In this document: piece by piece, positions 33,848 through 39,812 of the stretch
Position numbering within the stretch: the stretch's first letter is position 1
Layout of the letters: the number at the start of each line of letters is the position of its first letter
Source of the DNA: Myroides sp. 1354
GTDB lineage: Bacteria > Bacteroidota > Bacteroidia > Flavobacteriales > Flavobacteriaceae
Assembly: GCF_030324495.1 (NCBI RefSeq)
Contig: NZ_JACAGN010000003.1
Location: 1-64,000 of the forward strand
Direction of reading: 5' to 3'
DNA: 64,000 nucleotides
Position numbers and translations under genes: made by a program
Notes under the pieces: model-generated
Told to the model about the DNA's origin: nothing
What the model saw: only the letters and a program-made list of their open reading frames with translations
Database searches by the model: none

Positions 33848-34942
33848 CTACCTCCCAAATACCTCTTTCAATTGTTTCAATACATTTCCGCCACCTGATA
33901 GGCTAATTTCTCCAACTTTATCAGCAATTTTTTCAATATACTCCATTTCTTTCAATCGCATCAGCATCTCATTTTCCTCCATCAATTTCGCTGTATTCAG
34001 CAAGCTACGAGTAGCGGCTGTTTCTTCTCGTCTCGTAATCATGTTTGCTTGCGCTTTTTTCTCGGCAATCAATACCTGATTCATAATCTCTCGAATATCC
34101 CCTGGCAGGATAATATCTTTGATGCCACAAGTTTTCAAAGCAATACCTAAAGCTGCGATTTCTTCTTGTACCGCTTCCAAAATGGCTTGAGAGACATTCT
34201 CTTTGTTCTCCATTAGCTCGTCAAAAGACAAACGTCCTATTTTTTCTCTCAGCATCAGTTGAATGGCATTGTACATTTGTTTCTCCACTTCTTTGTTTTC
34301 CACATAGGCCGTTAACATATTTTGTACTTGATAAACGATATTGAAATTAATGCGCAATTGCACTTTGTCTTTGGTTAAGATTTCCTGCCCATTCATATCC
34401 ATACTTTGCTGACGTACATCAACAAAGATGATTTGCACTTTACTCTCGTTTTTCCAATAGCAGTAGTCCCCAGCATTCAAGATACCCTGAAATTGTTCAT
34501 CGACAAACAGCAAGCCCTTTTCATTTGCTCCAACGGTGTACATACGCAAGAAGTTTAACATATTGCCTTTGGTTCTGATGTTTCTAGCAATTGATGTTGG
34601 CACCTCTAAGGCCGTTGTTTGATAACGTTCAAATGAATAGATGTTTGTATCTTTCCAAAAGATATAACGTCCTGCGGAAAATACCGTATAGAACACCTTG
34701 TTTTTGTATACTACAATGATTTCATCATCCATTACATCCACGATATCCAATAGCCCCAATAGCTGTTCATTTTTCAACAAGGCATCCATATCGCGACGCA
34801 TTGGAAATAGTTCCGATTGGTTGTATTCAATGATTTCTTTATTTCCCCACAGCCAATACTGACCAGCAGTATATACTTTTTGCAATTCTCCTTGGTTAAA
34901 CACAAGGGCTACGTGATTGGTTTTTACTTGTAACTTTTTCAT
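33848..34942 (-). CDS. Slipin/SPFH (band 7) family protein of an RNA-repair operon
   Basis: The 364-residue protein has two tandem N-terminal halves with the repeated theme HVALVFNQGELQKVYTAG and EKGLLFVDEQFQGILNAG. The SPFH/band 7 core follows (QSMDMNGQEILTKDKVQLRI, shown in part) and a coiled-coil end (KAQANMITRREETAATRSLL). Slipins are usually membrane-anchored; no hydrophobic anchor is visible at the N-terminus here. It is the first protein gene of the operon that ends with rtcB. SPFH proteins are recurrent partners of RtcB and RlaP in bacterial RNA-repair clusters. Their role there is unproven; oligomeric scaffolding is likely. Confidence 0.85.
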   Translation of the reverse strand: MKKLQVKTNHVALVFNQGELQKVYTAGQYWLWGNKEIIEYNQSELFPMRRDMDALLKNEQLLGLLDIVDVMDDEIIVVYKNKVFYTVFSAGRYIFWKDTNIYSFERYQTTALEVPTSIARNIRTKGNMLNFLRMYTVGANEKGLLFVDEQFQGILNAGDYCYWKNESKVQIIFVDVRQQSMDMNGQEILTKDKVQLRINFNIVYQVQNMLTAYVENKEVEKQMYNAIQLMLREKIGRLSFDELMENKENVSQAILEAVQEEIAALGIALKTCGIKDIILPGDIREIMNQVLIAEKKAQANMITRREETAATRSLLNTAKLMEENEMLMRLKEMEYIEKIADKVGEISLSGGGNVLKQLKEVFGR

Positions 34943-35257
34943 TTTCTATTTTTTTTATTTTTTATGTCATTTGTATAAAGAACAGATCGAACTCGGCTTC
35001 CTTTGTGGTCGGCGGAAAAAGAAGTTGACTCAAAAATCGAATGATTTGGTCTATAGTCTGGAATCCCTCAGCTAGCAAGTGATTCACCCTATAGTCTCCC
35101 TCTTTCTCTTTTTATCGTCTCACTTGTTTTTACAGGCTTTGACAAAGTGTTTTTGATTGTCTTTCTCTAGAGAAGGACGTCTAAAAACAGAAACACGAGT
35201 TGACTGAACTTTTTTATGGAGGAGATTTTTTATTGAAGTTCTCCTTCTTCACCAAAG
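34943..35257 (-). other. Long structured leader of the RNA-repair operon
   Basis: No open frame is supported between the tRNA-like modules and the slipin gene. The region holds a hairpin GAATC/GATTC (35061-35085) flanked by direct repeats CTATAGTCT (35051-35059 and 35089-35097), a second direct repeat AGTTGACT (35023-35030 and 35198-35205) and the palindrome TTCTCTAGAGAA around 35163-35174. It may be part of the same non-coding RNA or a 5' untranslated leader. Confidence 0.5.
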
Positions 35258-35274
35258 ATTGCTTTTGAGGCAAT
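35258..35274 (-). ncRNA. Anticodon-arm-like hairpin
   Basis: On the minus strand: a 5-bp stem ATTGC/GCAAT closing a 7-base loop CTCAAAA. This equals an anticodon arm with U33, anticodon CAA (Leu) and A37-A38. It follows the second tRNA-like module after one base, but is not in the position that a normal tRNA would need. Confidence 0.5.
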
Positions 35275-35275
35275 T

Positions 35276-35347
35276 GCTATTTTACTCTAACCAACTGAGT
35301 TATATTGCTACTGCAATAGTAGGATTCGAACCTACGACCCAAATAAC
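35276..35347 (-). ncRNA. Circularly permuted tRNA-like RNA, module 2
   Basis: Read on the minus strand from 35347 to 35276, the parts are in this order: helix strand GTTATTT, variable-loop-like GGGTC, T-arm GTAGG-TTCGAAT-CCTAC, acceptor 3' strand TATTGC, loop AGTA, acceptor 5' strand GCAATA, U8-A9 (TA), D-arm ACTC-AGTTGGTTA-GAGT, base 26 A, then AAATAGC, which pairs with GTTATTT (7 bp, one G-U). All invariant tRNA loop bases are present: TTCRANY in the T-loop, A14, G18, G19 and A21 in the D-loop. The chain is permuted: the acceptor end is closed by a tetraloop and the anticodon end is open. A standard tRNA search would not report it as a tRNA. Confidence 0.8.
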
Positions 35348-35412
35348 GTAACTAAACCACTAGTCATTCACCGAAGCGAATGTGAGGAGTCGAACCTCAT
35401 TTTTCTCTACAT
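35346..35412 (-). ncRNA. Circularly permuted tRNA-like RNA, module 1
   Basis: Minus strand from 35412 to 35346: closing strand ATGTA, linker, T-arm TGAGG-TTCGACT-CCTCA, acceptor 3' strand CATTCGC, a TTCG tetraloop (C-UUCG-G context), acceptor 5' strand GTGAATG (7 bp, one G-U), a D-arm-like hairpin ACTA-GTGGTT-TAGT with the GG pair, then TACGT, which pairs with ATGTA. The order is the same permuted order as module 2, and the sequence of every stem differs, so pairing is maintained by compensation. The modules touch each other (shared or adjacent bases at 35346-35347). Confidence 0.75.
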
Positions 35413-35507
35413 ACAAACAGGATAAGGGGAACGATTGTGCCTTACTTCCGCGCTATACAGAAACGCTTCCGAGGTTTGTATCTTTCGAACAGTACAAAGA
35501 TGCACCC
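35413..35507 (-). other. Structured upstream part of the non-coding RNA region
   Basis: On the minus strand TACAAAC (35474-35480 region) can pair with upstream TTTGTA to make a hairpin, or with downstream GTTTGTAT (about 35411-35418) to make an 8-bp long-range stem. These two folds exclude each other. Inside the long-range stem a 6-bp stem GTAAGG/CCTTAT is also possible. This looks like a conformational switch or a processing structure ahead of the tRNA-like modules. Confidence 0.45.
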
Positions 35508-35530
35508 CTAAGTACGCAAGCTATCTACGC
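35508..35530. promoter_or_regulatory. Operator-like box A of the divergent promoter region
   Basis: CTAAGTACGCAAG followed by CTATCTACGCA. The first 13 bases are identical to those at 35608-35620, exactly 100 bases away. It lies next to where the leftward transcript should start, with a weak -7-like CATCTTTG on the minus strand. It is probably a site for the WYL regulator. Confidence 0.55.
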
Positions 35531-35607
35531 ACTAAAAAATAAATGAAAAATATTTTTCAAAATACTATATAACAGCTAATTACAATTAATGTTTTTTCGA
35601 AAAAATT

Positions 35608-35630
35608 CTAAGTACGCAAGTATATTGCGC
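35608..35630. promoter_or_regulatory. Operator-like box B overlapping the WYL gene promoter
   Basis: CTAAGTACGCAAG, then TATATTGCGCA. It contains the inverted repeat CGCAA-GTATA-TTGCG, and its right half includes the TTG of the WYL gene promoter. The overlap suggests autoregulation. Confidence 0.6.
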
Positions 35631-35657
35631 AGCTTAATCTCAAATGCACTATATTTG
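35625..35657 (+). promoter_or_regulatory. Promoter of the WYL regulator gene
   Basis: TTG at 35625-35627 and TATATTTG at 35650-35657 (22-base spacer). The ATG is at 35682, 24 bases beyond the -7 element. Confidence 0.65.
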
Positions 35658-35681
35658 AACAGGGAATAGACAAAAAAATCA

Positions 35682-36713
35682 ATGGCAACAAACAAACTAG
35701 CGCTTTTGCGCTACCGCATTATAGACGATTGTTTACAGAATCGATTCAGAAAATGGACGTTGAATGACCTAATCGAAAAGGTAGCTGATGGATTATACGA
35801 ATATGAAGGCATTGATAGTGGTATCAGTAAACGCACCATTCAGATGGACCTACAAACTATGCGCAGTGATAGTTTGGGCTATAACGCTCCTATTATTGTA
35901 GTAGATCGAAAGTATTATACGTATGAAGATCCACAGTACAGCATCAAAAATTCGCCTATTAACGACGCGGATATGGAAAAGCTCAAAGAGGTGGTTTCAA
36001 TTCTAAAACACCTCAATGGATTTAGCCAAGTGGATGAGATGAGTGAGGTCATTGCCAAGTTAGACAATAGTTTATTGACGCGTAGTACACAAGCACCGAA
36101 TTACATTCAGATGGAAGGCAATCCGTTGTTGAAGGGAATTAAGTTTATTAGTCCGTTGTACGAAGCGATTAAGAACAAGCAAACCTTGTTAATCGAATAC
36201 AAATCGTTTAAATCCAAAGAGGCTTCTAAACAGTTCTATTATCCTTATTTGCTGAAAGAGTATCGCAACCGTTGGTTTTTGGTTACTAGAGCGAGTAAAG
36301 GGCGTCATCTCCTTACTTTGGCTTTGGATCGAATTGTCAACGTACATACCCTTCTCAATGAACCGTACAAAGAATATCAAGGGGTTAATTTTGATCGTTA
36401 CTTTGAAGATACCTTAGGTGTAACCAAAACGGAACAGGATCGCGCGCAAAAAGTGATTCTCTGGGTCAATCAATATCATGCGCCTTATGTGAAGACTAAA
36501 CCCTTACACAGTTCACAACAATTGATAGAGGAAAATGAAAAGGGAATGAAAATTCGCTTAGATGTAGTACTCAATTTTGAATTAGAACGCGAAATTTTAG
36601 GTTTTGGAGAAGCGATTGTCGTTCTTTCTCCTCGTCATCTGCAACGACAGATTGCCAAACGCGTGGAAAAAATGCATCAACATTATTTGAAGGAAGAAAA
36701 TAGTATTTTATAA
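35682..36713 (+). CDS. WYL-domain transcriptional regulator, divergent to the RNA-repair operon
   Basis: The 343-residue protein has an N-terminal winged-helix part (about 1-95, KWTLNDLIEKVADGLYEYEG, ISKRTIQMDLQTMRSD). A WYL domain is in the middle (IEYKSFKSKEASKQFYYPYLL, shown in part as KQFYYPYLLKEYRNRWFLVT) and a WCX-like C-terminal part ends with LSPRHLQRQIAKRVEKM. WYL domains are ligand-binding modules thought to sense nucleic acids or nucleotides, and they regulate many defence and repair loci. Its divergent placement and the two boxes in the shared gap make it the probable regulator of the tRNA-like RNAs, slipin, nucleotidyltransferases and rtcB. The 3' end overlaps the next, convergent gene by 6 bases. 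Confidence 0.85.
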   Translation: MATNKLALLRYRIIDDCLQNRFRKWTLNDLIEKVADGLYEYEGIDSGISKRTIQMDLQTMRSDSLGYNAPIIVVDRKYYTYEDPQYSIKNSPINDADMEKLKEVVSILKHLNGFSQVDEMSEVIAKLDNSLLTRSTQAPNYIQMEGNPLLKGIKFISPLYEAIKNKQTLLIEYKSFKSKEASKQFYYPYLLKEYRNRWFLVTRASKGRHLLTLALDRIVNVHTLLNEPYKEYQGVNFDRYFEDTLGVTKTEQDRAQKVILWVNQYHAPYVKTKPLHSSQQLIEENEKGMKIRLDVVLNFELEREILGFGEAIVVLSPRHLQRQIAKRVEKMHQHYLKEENSIL

Positions 36714-37628
36714 TAATGCTTGAAATTTCTCAACCAATTGTTCGCCCTCTTTAGAAAAATAAGCCTCTTGTATTTGTTTACTCAATTGAATTAAATCTTC
36801 TCTTTGAGATAAATCTGCAATCAATTTTGTTGCCATACTAGTGAATACATAATCAAATTGTGAATACATTGTTGTCTTAAATTTCATCGTTAGAAAGATT
36901 AATAATTGAGGATCATTTTCTTTCTTTATATAGTTGATTAGATGCAAATCGGCATTAATCAATTCCTCTCTTTCCATTATTATTTGACGTAGTTCTCCTT
37001 TCTGACCTTCTGTCAAAGGATAAGGGTTTGACACAATATTCCTATTTTCATCTTCTTTTTCATTGAGTAATTCGAAAATGCCATCCCAATGCATCAAAGG
37101 AACTTTAATACAACTAATCATCCAGGATATATAATCTTTTTCTTGAATCTCAGAATTGCTATAATCTAAAATAGTTTGCAAAACTACAAGTTTCTCTTTG
37201 TACAAAAGATATTCCTCTGGTGTAACTTCTCTACCTCCATAAGACATTGCATGCGTCCAATAGAAATCTTCACTACCATCCTTATGTAAAAATAAAAGTA
37301 ATTCCTGTCCTTCTACAAAATAAAAAGGTGTAGGACAAGTGACTGAATGCTCTGTAGCAATATAAATTTCCGTTTTGTTACTTGTTCCTTTTAGTTCCTC
37401 TTGTATAGTAAATACAGCAAATCCATCATGCAAAATAGGTGGTGGAGGGATACCATCAACATCTGCTTGAATTAGAACATCGATTAACCTCTTTACTTTT
37501 CCATACACCACATGATCAGCTGCTTTATACACATCGCTCAGTGTTCGAGGAAAAATAGGATAGGCTTGCAAAGAAGAATACGTTCCAACAAAAACCAAAA
37601 GAAGTAGAAAGGATATCATTTTTTGCAT
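36708..37628 (-). CDS. Secreted protein of unknown function
   Basis: The 306-residue protein has a signal peptide (MQKMISFLLLLVFVGTYSSL) and starts either at Met1 or Met4. The mature part has an N-terminal beta-rich piece (DVYKAADHVVYGKVKRLID, FTIQEELKGTSNKTEIYI, GQELLLFLHKDG), a fold common to secreted 'beta-sandwich' hypothetical proteins that carry a cytochrome- or sortase-like strand order. A helical end follows. I do not recognise a family with confidence. It converges with the WYL gene with a 6-base overlap and has no obvious partner. Confidence 0.65.
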   Translation of the reverse strand: MQKMISFLLLLVFVGTYSSLQAYPIFPRTLSDVYKAADHVVYGKVKRLIDVLIQADVDGIPPPPILHDGFAVFTIQEELKGTSNKTEIYIATEHSVTCPTPFYFVEGQELLLFLHKDGSEDFYWTHAMSYGGREVTPEEYLLYKEKLVVLQTILDYSNSEIQEKDYISWMISCIKVPLMHWDGIFELLNEKEDENRNIVSNPYPLTEGQKGELRQIIMEREELINADLHLINYIKKENDPQLLIFLTMKFKTTMYSQFDYVFTSMATKLIADLSQREDLIQLSKQIQEAYFSKEGEQLVEKFQALL

Positions 37629-37795
37629 ATCTGAAATAAATTACAACAACTATTCAATGCTCTCTAAGATACAATAATTAAAGCTTCATTTTTCATTTAA
37701 TTTCAAAAGCACATTATACTTACTTTTAAATTTTATTAAAACTTAACTTAATTTTATTACGTTTATATTTAACTTTATTAACCTAATTACAAACT

Positions 37796-38302
37796 ATGAA
37801 TCAAAAACCAGTTGTAAAAATCACTTCTACCCCTCTTGATCGTTGTCTAGATGGAATTAGTTTGTTCTTATTGATTGCCTTTTTCGGTATAACAGTATTT
37901 TACTATGCTTCATTACCAGAAACCATCCCAACCCACTTTAATGCTGTGGGAGAACCTGATGCTTATGGTCACAAAGCTTCTCTTTTTCTGCTAGCGGGAA
38001 TTGCTCTTTTGATTTTTCTTTTGTTGCGTTACTTTCAAACTAAACCCCATTTGTATAATTATCCAACAACAATAACCGAAGAAAATACCCAAGAACAGTA
38101 CACCAAAGCCATGCGCATGATGCGTGTTCTAAACCTTACGACCTTAGTCATTCTCTTTTATCTGCAATTTCAAACCATTCAAACGGCTTTGGGCAATGCA
38201 GCAGGTTTAGGATCTTATTTTATTATTTTTGTAATAATCTCAGGCTTACTTCCGCTGCTTTTTTTGCTCCCTTCTAAAAAGAAACAACGTATAGTCAAAT
38301 GA
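37796..38302 (+). CDS. DUF1648 domain membrane protein
   Basis: The 168-residue protein has four hydrophobic helices. The DUF1648 signature is in the loop after TM1 (SLPETIPTHFNAVGEPDAYG, with the conserved P-x-H-(W/F)-x4-G pattern). The family occurs in membrane proteins such as SdpI-type immunity proteins, but this copy lacks the SdpI C-terminal domain. Its function is unknown. It has its own terminator and no partner gene. Confidence 0.8.
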   Translation: MNQKPVVKITSTPLDRCLDGISLFLLIAFFGITVFYYASLPETIPTHFNAVGEPDAYGHKASLFLLAGIALLIFLLLRYFQTKPHLYNYPTTITEENTQEQYTKAMRMMRVLNLTTLVILFYLQFQTIQTALGNAAGLGSYFIIFVIISGLLPLLFLLPSKKKQRIVK

Positions 38303-38343
38303 TAAATAGTCAAAAGGTAAAAGCCAAAACATCTAATACAAAA

Positions 38344-38372
38344 AAAGGGATTGTCTAAGTGACAATCCCTTT
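38344..38372. terminator. Bidirectional terminator
   Basis: A 12-bp perfect stem AAAGGGATTGTC/GACAATCCCTTT with loop TAAGT between the convergent DUF1648 and E2 genes, flanked by A and T tracts. A heptamer-like stretch (ACCGTGA, ACTGTAA, ACCGTTC, ACCGTAA) follows at 38395-38424. Confidence 0.85.
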
Positions 38373-38427
38373 TATATTTATATTTATATCGCTACCGTGA
38401 ACTGTAAACCGTTCACCGTAAACCAAA

Positions 38428-39729
38428 CTAGATTTCTCTATTAATATCCCAAGCTTCTAAAATGTCCGCTACACGCTTCACAAAAGAACCTCCTAATGCT
38501 CCATCTACTACACGGTGATCATAACTGTGTGATAAGAACATTTTTTGACGGATACCGATGAAGTCTCCTTCTGGTGTTTCAATAACTGCTGGTACTTTAC
38601 GGATTGCTCCTAAAGCTAGGATACCTACTTGTGGCTGGTTGATGATTGGCGTACCGAAAACGCTACCAAATGTACCTACGTTTGTTACTGTGTATGTACC
38701 TCCTTGTGTATCGTCTGGTTTTAATTTACCAGCTTTTGCACGGTTTCCTAAGTCATTAACCGCTTTAGCCATCCCAACTAAGTTTAATTGATCTGCGTTT
38801 TTGATTACAGGTACAATTAAGTTTCCGTTTGGCAATGCTGCAGCCATTCCTAAGTTGATATTCTTTTTCTTAATGATGAAATCTCCATCAACAGAAATAT
38901 TCATTCCTGGGAAATCTTTTAATGCTTTAGCTACTGCTTCCATAAAGATTGGTGTGAATGTTAATTTCTCACCTTCTCTCTTTTCGAAAGAGTTTTTAAC
39001 TTTATCTCTCCATTTCACAATATTCGTCACGTCAACTTCGATAAACGATTGTACGTGAGCTGATGTTTGAACAGATTGTACCATGTAACCTGAGATCAGT
39101 TTACGCATACGATCCATTTCAACGATTTCATCTCCACCGTTTACTGATACTGGAGTTGCTTTTGCAGCTGGAACAGCAGCAGGTTTTGCTACTTCTACCT
39201 TAGCAGCTGGAGCAGCTACTGCTTGTGGTTGAGCACCTCTTGTCTCAACATAAGCTAAAATATCGTTTTTCGTTACTCTTCCTTCTTTTCCTGTTCCTTG
39301 GATAGCTTCCAACTCACTAATCGAAATGCCTTCCTCTTTTGCGATATTTTTAACTAAAGGCGAAAAGAATTTTTCAGATGCCGAAAAATCTACTGGTGCA
39401 GCAACGTCTTGTGCTACTTGTACTGTTTGTTCTACTGCTGCTACGGTTGGAGTTGATGTAGCTGCTGGAGTTGAAGCAACTGCTCCTCCTTCTGTTTCAA
39501 TGATAGCGATTGTTTGTCCCACTTGAACAACATCGTCTACTTGAAATAATATTTCAACTAAAGTTCCCTCTACTTCTGATGGAACTTCACTGTCAACTTT
39601 ATCTGTTGCGATTTCTAATACTGTCTCATCAGCCTCAATGCGATCCCCTACATTCTTCAACCAGTTTGTAATGGTTGCTTCCGCAACACTTTCTCCCATT
39701 TTGGGTAATTTCAATTCGAACTTTGCCAT
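38428..39729 (-). CDS. 2-oxo acid dehydrogenase E2 component (dihydrolipoamide acyltransferase)
   Basis: The 433-residue protein has one lipoyl domain (1-80, with the lipoylated Lys44 in ATDKVDSEV) and an Ala/Pro/Val-rich linker. A peripheral subunit-binding domain follows (about 125-160, FSPLVKNIAKEEGISISEL), then the catalytic domain with DHRVVDG (His405, Asp409). It transfers the acyl group to CoA in pyruvate, 2-oxoglutarate or branched-chain 2-oxo acid dehydrogenase complexes. The single lipoyl domain and the sequence style favour a branched-chain or generic E2 and not the pyruvate E2, but this is not certain. No E1 or E3 gene is adjacent. Confidence 0.88.
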   Translation of the reverse strand: MAKFELKLPKMGESVAEATITNWLKNVGDRIEADETVLEIATDKVDSEVPSEVEGTLVEILFQVDDVVQVGQTIAIIETEGGAVASTPAATSTPTVAAVEQTVQVAQDVAAPVDFSASEKFFSPLVKNIAKEEGISISELEAIQGTGKEGRVTKNDILAYVETRGAQPQAVAAPAAKVEVAKPAAVPAAKATPVSVNGGDEIVEMDRMRKLISGYMVQSVQTSAHVQSFIEVDVTNIVKWRDKVKNSFEKREGEKLTFTPIFMEAVAKALKDFPGMNISVDGDFIIKKKNINLGMAAALPNGNLIVPVIKNADQLNLVGMAKAVNDLGNRAKAGKLKPDDTQGGTYTVTNVGTFGSVFGTPIINQPQVGILALGAIRKVPAVIETPEGDFIGIRQKMFLSHSYDHRVVDGALGGSFVKRVADILEAWDINREI

Positions 39730-39766
39730 ATTTATAACCTAAGGTTGTGTTTCTTAATTCAGATTA

Positions 39767-39774
39767 CAAATTTA
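39767..39774 (-). promoter_or_regulatory. Candidate -7 element TAAATTTG for the E2 gene
   Basis: An exact TAnnTTTG match on the minus strand, 37 bases before the ATG at 39729. Confidence 0.45.
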
Positions 39775-39812
39775 ATAATATTTCGGACTTTTTCCACGTA
39801 AAGATAAAATTA

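Noticed and set aside
35276..35412. Conventional tRNA genes on the minus strand, suggested by two perfect T-arms and a D-arm
   Set aside because: In both cases the acceptor 3' strand and T-arm come before the D-arm, the acceptor end is closed by a four-base loop and no anticodon arm is in place. They cannot be ordinary tRNAs and are listed as permuted tRNA-like RNAs.
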